Shown one piece after another: positions 17,316 through 24,867 of a DNA stretch of 64,000 nucleotides; the stretch's first letter is position 1; each line of letters opens with the position of its first letter. The stretch covers positions 1 to 64,000 of the forward strand of contig JAJZRX010000003.1 of NCBI GenBank assembly GCA_021850095.1. Reading direction: 5' to 3'. The notes beneath the pieces are model-generated. The model did not search any database. It was given only the letters and a program-made list of their open reading frames with translations, and was not told the origin of the DNA. The position numbers and the translations under genes were made by a program. The DNA is from Deltaproteobacteria bacterium (lineage in GTDB: Bacteria > Desulfobacterota > Desulfuromonadia > Geobacterales > Pseudopelobacteraceae).

Positions 17316-19136
17316 ATGCTGATCATCGTCGAATCGCCAACCAAGGCGAAAAAAATCCAGTCCATCCTTAAGGTGAAAACCATTTCCACGGTGGGGCATT
17401 TCAAGGATCTGCCCGATTCCGAGATCGGTGTTGATCTGAAAAGCTATCAACCGACCTTCGTGTACCATGAGAAGAAGGCCAATCTGCCGAAGGAGCTGCG
17501 TGCAGCGGCCAAGGGGGAAACGGTTATGCTGGCCGGTGACCCGGATCGGGAAGGATATGCCATCAGCTGCCACATCCATGAAGAGGTCAGGGCTGTGGCC
17601 AAAGAGTGTCTGCGGATGGAGATTTACGAGGTTACCGAGAAGGGCTTGAAGGAGTCGCTTGCCAAAGCGGTTCCGTTCGAGAGCACTAACGCCGGGCTTT
17701 ACAATGCTTTCCTGGGACGCAGGATCGGCGACCGTCTGGTGGGGTATATTCTCTCGCCGATCACCAGTCGCAGCCTGCGCGGCAGGTACAGTGTCGGCAG
17801 GGTTCAATCCCCGGCGGTGCGGCTGGTGGTTGATCGGGAACGGGAAATTCGCAGCTTTGTTTCATCGCCCTACTGGATGCTGGATATCCAGCTGGACAAG
17901 GATGGCACGCAGTTCCTGGCGCGACACATCAAGGGCAAGTTTGAGCAGATTGCGGATGCGCAGGCGATTATTGACGTCATCCGTGCGGAAACCCACGCCC
18001 TGGCGATCAAGGTTGAAAAGAAAGAGGTCAAACAATCACCCAAGCCGCCTTTCACAACCGTTGATCTGCAGGCGGCGGCCGCCGTGCGCCTGAAATACGC
18101 GCCGGAGCAGACGATGAAGCTGGCCCAAGCGCTGTTTGATCACGGTGTCATCACCTACCACCGTACCGATTCAGTCCGGATGGACGCTGCCTTTATAGCC
18201 GAGATTCGAGATTTCCTTGAAAAAACAGTGGGAGCCGAGTATCTGCCGCCCAAGCCGAACCAGCATAAATCGAAAAATTCACAGGCCGATGCCCACGAAG
18301 GCATCCGTCCCACCCATATGCATTCGCTGGCCGAAATTTCGGCAGTCATCAAAAAAGAAGGTCTGACCCAGGAACATGCCCGCTTGTACGAGCTGATCTT
18401 CAAACGTGCGGTTGCCAGTCAGATGGCGCCGGCCCGTTTTGATTCCACAACCATGCTTTTTGACGTGGCGGGAGAGCGTTTCAAGGCCTCCGGTAGGGTG
18501 CTGATCTTTGACGGTTTTTTGAAGGTTTATGCTGAACTGGACGAGGAAAAGGAAAAAAGGGGGGACGATGAGAGGTTGCAGCTGCTGCCGCCGGTTGAAT
18601 CGGGTGAGCTGGTGCCGAAGCTGGGGGAGATCCTGGACGAGAAAAAGACCAAGCCGCCCGGACGGTTTACGCTGGGTTCACTGGTGAAGGAACTGGAGCG
18701 TTTGGGTATCGGTCGCCCTTCTACCTATGCCGCCATCACCAAAAATATTACCGAGCGCGGTTATGTCAGGGAGGAAAAGGGAAAAGTCGTTCCCCTGCCG
18801 CCCGGCGAAGCTCTGATCGATTATTTGAGGGGCCAGCATGGGTGGGTGATTGATTATGAACTGACCAGCAAGATGGAAAGTTTTCTGGATCTGGTGGTGA
18901 ATAACAAGGAAACCTGGCAGCGCTTCTGCCGGGGCGTCCACAACAAGATGGGCTTCGCGGTCCCGGCGGCACGCGGCACGGGTGGCGGGCCGAGCGAAAA
19001 CCAGTTGAAGTACGCCAACGACCTGGCAGTCAGAAACGGTCTGGCCCTTCCGGAGGAGGTCCTTAAAAGCGGCCGGGAGCTTTCACAGTGGATCGAAAAT
19101 GTTGTGGGGCGCAAAAACGCGAAGGACAAGCCTTGA
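17316..19136 (+). CDS. topA: Type IA DNA topoisomerase (short form)
   Basis: Relaxes negatively supercoiled DNA by single-strand passage. It starts with MLIIVESPTKAKKIQSILK, the Toprim glutamate motif; ATG 17,316 is chosen because upstream in-frame sequence is not conserved-looking. Toprim acidic residues are in LAGDPDREGYAIS (about 71-83), where the usual second Glu of DREGE is Tyr. The catalytic tyrosine is Y281 in VITYHRTDSVRM. A DAHEGIRPTH motif and RFTLGSLVKELERLGIGRPS follow. At about 606 residues it lacks the zinc-ribbon repeats of E. coli TopA. It ends instead with a short domain around ENQLKYANDLAVRNGLALPE, a tail seen in topoisomerases and primases of mobile elements. This suggests an accessory rather than housekeeping enzyme. 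A strong terminator follows. Confidence 0.9.
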   Translation: MLIIVESPTKAKKIQSILKVKTISTVGHFKDLPDSEIGVDLKSYQPTFVYHEKKANLPKELRAAAKGETVMLAGDPDREGYAISCHIHEEVRAVAKECLRMEIYEVTEKGLKESLAKAVPFESTNAGLYNAFLGRRIGDRLVGYILSPITSRSLRGRYSVGRVQSPAVRLVVDREREIRSFVSSPYWMLDIQLDKDGTQFLARHIKGKFEQIADAQAIIDVIRAETHALAIKVEKKEVKQSPKPPFTTVDLQAAAAVRLKYAPEQTMKLAQALFDHGVITYHRTDSVRMDAAFIAEIRDFLEKTVGAEYLPPKPNQHKSKNSQADAHEGIRPTHMHSLAEISAVIKKEGLTQEHARLYELIFKRAVASQMAPARFDSTTMLFDVAGERFKASGRVLIFDGFLKVYAELDEEKEKRGDDERLQLLPPVESGELVPKLGEILDEKKTKPPGRFTLGSLVKELERLGIGRPSTYAAITKNITERGYVREEKGKVVPLPPGEALIDYLRGQHGWVIDYELTSKMESFLDLVVNNKETWQRFCRGVHNKMGFAVPAARGTGGGPSENQLKYANDLAVRNGLALPEEVLKSGRELSQWIENVVGRKNAKDKP

Positions 19137-19154
19137 AAAATATCTGACCGGATA

Positions 19155-19192
19155 ACAGAACAGCCCGCCACTCCATCGGCGGGCTGTTCTGT
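19155..19192. terminator. Bidirectional terminator between convergent genes
   Basis: Perfect 15-bp stem ACAGAACAGCCCGCC / GGCGGGCTGTTCTGT with an 8-base loop, located between the stops of the topoisomerase gene and the PEP-CTERM gene. Confidence 0.85.
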
Positions 19193-19216
19193 ACAGATGT
19201 GTGTTTAAGTCCTTGG

Positions 19217-19894
19217 CTATGATCTCTTGTTTCTGCGGAGCAGGCCATAGCCGACAAGGCCGGCGCCCAGCAAAAGGAAGGTGGAGGGTTCCGGAACCGG
19301 AGCATAGGTGGCGGTTACATATTTTTCTTCAACAACAACACCATTACTGTCAAGCTGTCTGACTCCGAATATGACGTCTCCCTGGGTTGAACCCAGGTCG
19401 TCAATATAATCATCCAGGTCTGTTGCCGGAACGTCCGATGCGTCCCAGGCGAAGCCCACGGTGCCGATCAGGCCATTGCTGGGGTCGTCTTCCCAAAACT
19501 CCGGTTTATCCCAATCGAAGGCTAGACCGCCCAGCATATTATTATAAACTATCATCGCTCGTTCAAAGTTGTCGGTCATGGTCTCGATGGTCTCATTCGG
19601 CAGCCAGAAAATAAAATTGAGCTGCCTCCCGAAATCAGGGAGATCGTACTGAACCATGTCCCGAATATCAAAGTTTCTGGTTCCCCGGTTGGCGGGGTTT
19701 GCGCTGTTGGCCATGTTCACAAAAGTACCGCTGAAAATGTCGGCCTTTGTATCACTCCACCATGTATCATAGGCTGATGAATTGTATGCCTGGCTGGGTG
19801 CCGAATCCACGAACAGGCTGAATGCCCAGGATGCTCCGGAAGAAACGGTCAGAGCGAATAGTACAGCCACTGTGATGAATGATTTTTTGAACAT
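19217..19894 (-). CDS. PEP-CTERM sorting domain protein
   Basis: Exported surface or matrix protein. An N-terminal signal peptide (MFKKSFITVAVLFALTVSSG, cleavage near ASWA) is followed by about 170 residues of beta-like sequence rich in Asp, Asn and Trp. The C-terminus has the PEP-CTERM signal: VPEPSTFLLLGAG, a hydrophobic helix and RRNKRS. Such proteins are processed by an exosortase (EpsH/XrtA type), which is not in the window. A GGGAG ribosome site lies before the start. A sigma-54 promoter with an activator-like motif lies upstream. Confidence 0.92.
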   Translation of the reverse strand: MFKKSFITVAVLFALTVSSGASWAFSLFVDSAPSQAYNSSAYDTWWSDTKADIFSGTFVNMANSANPANRGTRNFDIRDMVQYDLPDFGRQLNFIFWLPNETIETMTDNFERAMIVYNNMLGGLAFDWDKPEFWEDDPSNGLIGTVGFAWDASDVPATDLDDYIDDLGSTQGDVIFGVRQLDSNGVVVEEKYVTATYAPVPEPSTFLLLGAGLVGYGLLRRNKRS

Positions 19895-19936
19895 AAAAAC
19901 CGGTCTCCCTTTTTATAATTATAAACAATTCACTAA

Positions 19937-20031
19937 AGCAATTTTGATGCCATTGATAAAATGCACTGTGCTTCAATGATTTAGGTAAGATACGTCAAAA
20001 TCGAGCGTGGTGGTGTAAAGAAACCCGACAG
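19937..20031 (-). promoter_or_regulatory. Sigma-54 promoter and upstream motif for the PEP-CTERM gene
   Basis: On the minus strand TGGCATCAAAATTGCT (19,952 to 19,937) is a near-consensus -24/-12 element about 45 bases before the start codon. Roughly 60-80 bases further upstream is a motif (GTAAAGAAACCCGACAGTA read on the plus strand, about 20,013-20,031) that recurs upstream of the 52-residue gene at 16.7 kb. Sigma-54 and PrsK/PrsR control of PEP-CTERM genes is known from floc-forming bacteria; applying it here is inference. Confidence 0.7.
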
Positions 20032-20218
20032 TAGGGCTGCCGCTTCTCTTCTTGGCTTTTGATCGAACATGCTGTTCCATATGTACAGCGCCTGCTGATT
20101 CAGATGGAGTTATGGGGGCAAAATGATGTATAGATTCCCGGTTGACATTTGAAACCAGATTGTCATTCGATTTTCCCGCTGCGCGGCTTCACAAAAAAAA
20201 ACTTACCAGGAGCACTGC

Positions 20219-20704
20219 ATGAACAACAACGATATATTGCGCCGCCTACGCTATGCACTGGACATCAGCAATCCGGCCATGGTTGAGATCTTCAAACTCT
20301 CGGGCTGCTCTATCGAACAGCCTACGCTGATCAAGTTTCTCAAGAAGGAAGATGAGGAGGATTATATCGAATGCAGCAATCCTCTGATGACCTTCTTTCT
20401 GGATGGTCTGATCGCTCACCGTAGGGGCAAGCGTGAATCTGCCGGCGGCTCGGCCGGGAAACCCGATTCCACCCTGTCCAATAATACCATTTTAAAAAAA
20501 CTGCGGATTGCCCTTGATTTCAAGGAAGATGACATGATTGCCGTCATGAAACTGGCCGGTATTGTTATTTCAAAGTCAGAATTGAGCGCCCTGTTCCGGA
20601 ACCAGGGGCACAAGAATTTCAAGGAGTGCGGCGACCAGTTTTTGAGAAACTTTCTGAAGGGGTTGACGATCCGTTACCGGAATACCAATCCGATAGATGA
20701 TTAG
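20219..20704 (+). CDS. DUF1456 (YehS-like) protein
   Basis: 161-residue cytoplasmic protein made of two copies of the DUF1456 module: NNDILRRLRYALDISNPAMV with a following FLKKEDEEDY, and NNTILKKLRIALDFKEDDMI with FRNQGHKNFKEC. This is the family of E. coli YehS, whose function is not known. AGGAG precedes the ATG. It lies 38 bases upstream of the transporter gene and may be co-transcribed with it. Confidence 0.85.
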   Translation: MNNNDILRRLRYALDISNPAMVEIFKLSGCSIEQPTLIKFLKKEDEEDYIECSNPLMTFFLDGLIAHRRGKRESAGGSAGKPDSTLSNNTILKKLRIALDFKEDDMIAVMKLAGIVISKSELSALFRNQGHKNFKECGDQFLRNFLKGLTIRYRNTNPIDD

Positions 20705-20742
20705 ATAAATGCTGCTTTTGAAAGTAGATAAACGGAGCTGTC

Positions 20743-22299
20743 ATGTTGAATAATCCCTTACTGCTGGTTTGTCTGGCCATCGGCTGCGGAGCCCTGCTGG
20801 GCCGCATCTCCATCCAGAGAGTTTCTCTGGGGGTGGCCGGAGTGCTGTTTGCCGGCGTCATGTGGGGCTACATCGAGCCGACGGTCAAACCGCCGGATGC
20901 ACTGGCGACTTTCGGCCTGGCGCTGTTTGTTTATGCGATCGGACTTTCATCCAGCGAATTTCTGTTTCATACCTGGGCACACGGCGGCTGGCGCTACCTC
21001 CTGATACCGCCGGTTGCGGTGGGCTGCGCCTTTGGCGTTGACCTGCTGGCCGCCCGTCTGCTTGATATTCCGGCCAGCACCGCCGCCGGCGTATTTGCGG
21101 GCGCCCTGACCAACACACCTTCGCTGGCGGCCGCCACAACGGCGCTGGGGCCGCAAGGCGCCGAGGCGACGCTCGGCTATGCGATCGCCTATCCGCTGGG
21201 TGTCCTGATTCCGATCCTGATGCTGGCTTGGCCCTTCCGGAACGAAACGCACTCGACCGGCGATTCATTGACAAGCAGTGCCATAACGGTCTGTCATGTC
21301 AAGGAGCCTGGGGAGTCGATTGCCGGTTTGCTGGAGCGCCATGCGCTCTCGGTTCGTTTCGCCCGTTGCGTGCGGGGCGACGAACAGTTCGCGGTTTCCG
21401 GCTATTCGGTCATAAAAAACGGCGACATCGTAACCCTGGTGGGATTGTCGGAGGACATACAAAAGGCGACCGAAGCACTGGGCATCGCCTACGAGGGCGA
21501 TGTGCAGCATGACCGCAGCCAGCTGGATATCCGCCGCATTTTCGTTTCCAACCCGGATCTCTGCGGCAAGACCCTGCGTCAGGTGGGGATTTTCCGCAAT
21601 TACGAGGGAATCGTGACCAGAATCCGGCGCGGCGATACGGATTTTATTCCCAATGCGGAAACGACCATCATGCCGGGTGACCGTCTGCGAGTTATCGCAC
21701 CAAGGGAAAACCTTTCGACGATCTCGGCCTATCTGGGAGATTCCTACCACGAGGCCAGTGAGTTCAACGTTCTGACCTTCGGCCTGGGGCTTGCGATGGG
21801 CATTGCTCTTGGAACTGTTGACGTCAGCCTGCCGATGGGGCTCGGGACCTTTGAAGTCGGTCCGGTGGCCGGTTGCCTGGTGGTTTCCCTGATCCTGGGG
21901 GCCTTGGGCCGAACCGGGCCGCTGACTTGGTATCTGCCCTACGGTGTTTCGATGTCACTGCGTCAACTTGGCCTGGTTGTTTTTCTGGCCTGTGCCGGTA
22001 TCAAGGCGGGCGGTCTGCTGCATACGGCTCCCCTGAATGTAGACGCGCTGGTTGCCGGGGCCGGCATAACCCTGGTGACCTGTCTGGTGACGATTGCCAT
22101 GGCGCGCGCGATTGCCGGTAAATCCTGGCCCTTTATCGGAGGTGTTCTGGCCGGAATCCAGACCCAGCCGGCGGTGCTCGGGTTTGCCGTCGGGCGCTGC
22201 GGCAATGAACGGGTCGAGCCCGGTTATGCCGCTGTCTACCCGCTCAGCATGCTGCTCAAGATTGTTTTTGTTCAGATCTTCCTGCTGTTTATGAAATAG
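20743..22299 (+). CDS. AspT/YidE/YbjL-type membrane antiporter with two TrkA-C domains
   Basis: Inner-membrane transporter of the aspartate:alanine exchanger family, 518 residues. Two halves of hydrophobic segments (residues about 5-165 and 355-518) carry the duplicated AspT motifs (GVFAGALTNTPSLAAATTAL in the first, GGVLAGIQTQPAVLGFAVGR in the second). Between them are two cytoplasmic TrkA-C (RCK-C) domains, about residues 180-265 and 265-350. The substrate cannot be read from the sequence. CGGAGC lies before the ATG. The prophage is inserted 24 bases after its stop codon. Confidence 0.9.
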   Translation: MLNNPLLLVCLAIGCGALLGRISIQRVSLGVAGVLFAGVMWGYIEPTVKPPDALATFGLALFVYAIGLSSSEFLFHTWAHGGWRYLLIPPVAVGCAFGVDLLAARLLDIPASTAAGVFAGALTNTPSLAAATTALGPQGAEATLGYAIAYPLGVLIPILMLAWPFRNETHSTGDSLTSSAITVCHVKEPGESIAGLLERHALSVRFARCVRGDEQFAVSGYSVIKNGDIVTLVGLSEDIQKATEALGIAYEGDVQHDRSQLDIRRIFVSNPDLCGKTLRQVGIFRNYEGIVTRIRRGDTDFIPNAETTIMPGDRLRVIAPRENLSTISAYLGDSYHEASEFNVLTFGLGLAMGIALGTVDVSLPMGLGTFEVGPVAGCLVVSLILGALGRTGPLTWYLPYGVSMSLRQLGLVVFLACAGIKAGGLLHTAPLNVDALVAGAGITLVTCLVTIAMARAIAGKSWPFIGGVLAGIQTQPAVLGFAVGRCGNERVEPGYAAVYPLSMLLKIVFVQIFLLFMK

Positions 22300-22317
22300 G
22301 ACGGTCGCCGGATTGCG

Positions 22318-22323
22318 ATTTGG
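22318..22323. repeat. Left copy of inferred target-site duplication
   Basis: ATTTGG here matches ATTTGG at 62,482-62,487, directly outside the inferred ends of the prophage. The match extends by TAT, which on this side is the first three bases of the prophage. Confidence 0.65.
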
Positions 22324-22406
22324 TATAACGCGACGCCATAACTCACAGCCAAATGTTAACATAATTGGCCCTCAAAATACTTTGACCTGTTCAAACGAAC
22401 TTTGAT
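22324..22406 (+). repeat. Right phage end: terminal inverted repeat and subterminal sites
   Basis: The sequence starts TATA, has CGCCATAA at offset 11-18 and ACATAAT at offset 36-42, matching the other end in register. Two TCAAA-N4/5-TTTGA palindromes follow at 22,374-22,387 and 22,390-22,406; one similar site is near the other end. These are candidate transposase-binding sites. Confidence 0.6.
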
Positions 22407-23171
22407 TTACCAGCTTTGGATGAGCAGTTCTTGCATTTCTTTTCCCTTTGATCCTCCTCCAACAGTGTAATTGATATCGACAGTCTTCATGGTGAAAGCC
22501 TTGAAGACTTTTTTCATGTCCGGGTGGTTGTTGACGGTTGTCAAAAATCGTCCTTGAGACGTTTTCATGGCTTCGGCAAGGCCTTCATATTGCTCGATGC
22601 CGAAATCGACTCCATAGCCTTCTGTTTGCCAATATGGTGGATCTGCGAAAAACAACGTGTGCGGACGATCATATTTGGTGATGCACTTCTGCCAGGGCAG
22701 ATGTTCGATGGCTATTCTCGATAGTCTGAGATGCGCCAGGCTCAATTCTTCTTCCAGCCGCAGCAGGTTTAATCGTGGCCGACATGTTGTTGCCGTGCCG
22801 AAAGTCTGGCCTGAGACTTTCCCACCGAAGGATAGCTTCTGCAGGTAAAAGAACCTGACCGCGCGTTGGATATCGGTCAATGTTGTTGGAGGTGTTTCCA
22901 ATAACAATTCATAGATCTGGCGGCTGGCCAGCTGCCATTTGAAATGACGTATGAACTCCTCCAGGTGGTTTTGCACTACTCTATAGAGAGTAATCAGATC
23001 CGAGTTGATATCGTTGATAACTTCAACTTTTGAAGGTTCCTTCAGGAAGAGAATCGCGGCAGCGCCGGCGAACGGTTCGACATAACAGGTATGCTCGGGG
23101 AGGATTGGAAGGATGTGTTTTGCCAGGCGGCGCTTGCCGCCAATCCAGGGGATAATTGGCTGATAGTGCAT
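22407..23171 (-). CDS. dam: Dam-type DNA adenine methyltransferase
   Basis: N6-adenine methyltransferase of the D12/Dam class, 254 residues. The SAM-binding region has PWIGGKRRLAKHI (8-20) and EPFAGAAAILF (32-42); the catalytic motif IV is DPPY at 177-180. Size and motif order fit the family. AAGGAG lies before the ATG. It sits at the extreme end of the prophage, like the DNA modification genes of other Mu-like phages, and probably protects phage DNA from restriction. Upstream are a 23-bp palindrome and a structured RNA candidate, so its expression may be specially regulated. The target sequence cannot be told from the sequence alone. Confidence 0.9.
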   Translation of the reverse strand: MHYQPIIPWIGGKRRLAKHILPILPEHTCYVEPFAGAAAILFLKEPSKVEVINDINSDLITLYRVVQNHLEEFIRHFKWQLASRQIYELLLETPPTTLTDIQRAVRFFYLQKLSFGGKVSGQTFGTATTCRPRLNLLRLEEELSLAHLRLSRIAIEHLPWQKCITKYDRPHTLFFADPPYWQTEGYGVDFGIEQYEGLAEAMKTSQGRFLTTVNNHPDMKKVFKAFTMKTVDINYTVGGGSKGKEMQELLIQSW

Positions 23172-23185
23172 GTGAGTCTCCTTGT

Positions 23186-23208
23186 TTTATCAAAGTGGAT
23201 TTGATAAA
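23186..23208. promoter_or_regulatory. Perfect palindrome upstream of dam
   Basis: Arms TTTATCAAA and TTTGATAAA separated by GTGGA, directly before the dam ribosome site. Its core differs at one position of 17 from the inverse complement of ATCAAATCAACTTTGAT at 62,370-62,386 near the other phage end. It could be an operator or a transposase/host-factor site. Confidence 0.6.
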
Positions 23209-23313
23209 CTCCCCCATCCTCGTACGGGGTGGGGCAGCCTTGGTCGGCTCACAGCTTGCTCTGTGGATCGGCGGCCGGTTGGTGTTGGTAGCACCTGCCG
23301 GCCGCTGCCTCTT
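23209..23313 (-). ncRNA. Structured RNA candidate resembling phage C4 antisense RNA
   Basis: A gene-free stretch that on the minus strand folds into hairpins: GCGGCCGG pairing with CCGGCCGC around a GGTGCTACCAACACC loop, then CACAG-AGCAAG-CTGTG, then CCCCA...TGGGG. The elements CTGTGAG and AAGGCTGCC resemble what I recall of the C4 antisense RNAs of P1/P7-type phages. CUGUGAG could also pair with CUCACA at the dam start codon (23,171-23,176). The C4 assignment is from memory and not certain. Confidence 0.45.
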
Positions 23314-23324
23314 AGTATATCTAT

Positions 23325-24725
23325 TTACGCATCCGCCAGCCCCACATTGCAGCTTGACCGATAGGTGCTGCTGGCCATATTGACCCCGCCGGACAGTCCG
23401 TTAAAAATATTGCCGGTGATCATCAATCCCGAAGAATAGGCGAATTGCGCGCCATAGAGATTGATCGGGGTGAAATCTATATCCGTGCAGACGTTGCCGG
23501 TAACAGCCAGATCTACCGCGTTCCAGATATCCAGGTTTGATCCGCCGGTATTGCGGTTGTTCAGGTGGAACTGGTTGGCGGATATGATTGAACTATTGAT
23601 GCCGTCCGCGTACAGGCCCTGATTGTTGTTGTACCTGACCTGATTGCCGATCACCGAGAAGCGGGACGCCTTGGCCCATGAACCGTTGGCCGTGAAATCC
23701 CCCAGGCGGATGCCGCAGCCGGGGCCGCCGCTGAAGCCGTTGGTCAGGATATTATTGTTGCTGATGATGGTTGCCAAACCGATCGGGCAATAAATCCCGT
23801 GCAGCCCGTTGTAGTTGATATGGCAGTTCGTTATCAGATGATCGCCCGGCGCCTGCGAGGAGGTAACGTAGGTATACTGGAGCCTGATCCCGTTTTGCCC
23901 GTTGAAGAATATCATGCTGTTTTCGATATTGATCTCATCCGAATCAGGACTGCCGTTGTAGTTTTCCACCCAGATCCCATCGCCAAAGCCTTTATAAATG
24001 ACGCTCTTGGTAATCACCGAATAGGATGCGTTGCGAAGCTTCAGGCAGGCTACCCCGCCGGTCTGGTTTTCCTTATTCCCATGCAGCACGATATTGTCCA
24101 GCCGGAAATAACTGCCCTCCACCGATGAAATATCGTAGGACTGGTTGGTGCCGTCAAAGGTCAGCAGATCGGCGTTGCTCCCGTCTTTCAGCTTGATGGT
24201 GGCAGGCCCGCCCAAACCGGCCACCGCGCATTTTTTATGCGTGCTGGCGTAGACCGTGATCGGATCGACCAGGGCGGTATACCCGGCCGGTAAGAGGATG
24301 TTGCCGGTATCCGCCAGCATGTTCATCATGCGGGCAGTATCGTCAGAACCGGGATAATTCAGGATAGTCCGGGCAGAAGACCCGAACGCATTCAGCCCGC
24401 TGTCAATCGGCCGCACCAGCCGGTGCTTCAGCAGCATCGGGATATCCACATCCCCCGGATCCGGCTCGTACAGGTTGTTGTTGGGAGAAAAGCCGGTTGT
24501 AATCCGGTATTCCGCTCCGCTGGCGGTGATCCCGGCATAGTTGACCGAGAGCGTCACCGTGGGGGGAGAAGCTCCGGGAGCTGCGGCGATGACCGAATAA
24601 ACCGCATCCACGCCGCGCACATGGAAAGCGGCGCCTGATACCACGCCGGTCAGATCTGCCCCGGGGAGCTGGACTGTGTTGTTGCCGTTGGTAACGTTGG
24701 CAGTACCTGCGCTGATTTGTGACAT
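23325..24725 (-). CDS. Tail spike or fibre, right-handed beta-helix
   Basis: 466-residue structural protein at the distal end of the tail module. After an N-terminal ~85-residue head (MSQISAGTANVTNGNNTVQL...), the rest is a series of parallel beta-helix rungs with Asn-rich turns (SVITKSVIYKGFGDGIWVEN, ITNCHINYNGLHGIYC, SVIGNQVRYNNNQGLYADG, ITGNIFNGLSGG), as in pectate-lyase-fold spikes. It probably binds or cleaves a host surface polysaccharide; no catalytic residues are assigned. CGGAGC precedes the start. It is the last tail gene before the RNA candidate and dam. Confidence 0.8.
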   Translation of the reverse strand: MSQISAGTANVTNGNNTVQLPGADLTGVVSGAAFHVRGVDAVYSVIAAAPGASPPTVTLSVNYAGITASGAEYRITTGFSPNNNLYEPDPGDVDIPMLLKHRLVRPIDSGLNAFGSSARTILNYPGSDDTARMMNMLADTGNILLPAGYTALVDPITVYASTHKKCAVAGLGGPATIKLKDGSNADLLTFDGTNQSYDISSVEGSYFRLDNIVLHGNKENQTGGVACLKLRNASYSVITKSVIYKGFGDGIWVENYNGSPDSDEINIENSMIFFNGQNGIRLQYTYVTSSQAPGDHLITNCHINYNGLHGIYCPIGLATIISNNNILTNGFSGGPGCGIRLGDFTANGSWAKASRFSVIGNQVRYNNNQGLYADGINSSIISANQFHLNNRNTGGSNLDIWNAVDLAVTGNVCTDIDFTPINLYGAQFAYSSGLMITGNIFNGLSGGVNMASSTYRSSCNVGLADA

Positions 24726-24735
24726 TGTTGCTCCG

Positions 24736-24855
24736 TTACCGAGATGAACTGACTACAGGGAAAATACAGGTTTTAGGCTCTGGTGTGGTTTGCGAATTGT
24801 CACCACAGGCGAACAAAAAAACTGAAACTGCTAATATCAATAATATCTTTGCCAT
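24736..24855 (-). CDS. Very small phage lipoprotein (39 aa)
   Basis: Starts with ATG (complement of 24,853-24,855) after AGGAG. The product begins MAKILLILAVSVFLFACGDN, a signal peptide with lipobox LFAC, followed by about 20 residues ending PVVSSSR. It fills the gap between the tail-tip gene and the spike gene. It could be a superinfection-exclusion lipoprotein or a tail-associated protein such as those beside host-specificity genes of other phages; this is inference. Confidence 0.65.
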   Translation of the reverse strand: MAKILLILAVSVFLFACGDNSQTTPEPKTCIFPVVSSSR

Positions 24856-24867
24856 TGCTTCTCCTAA

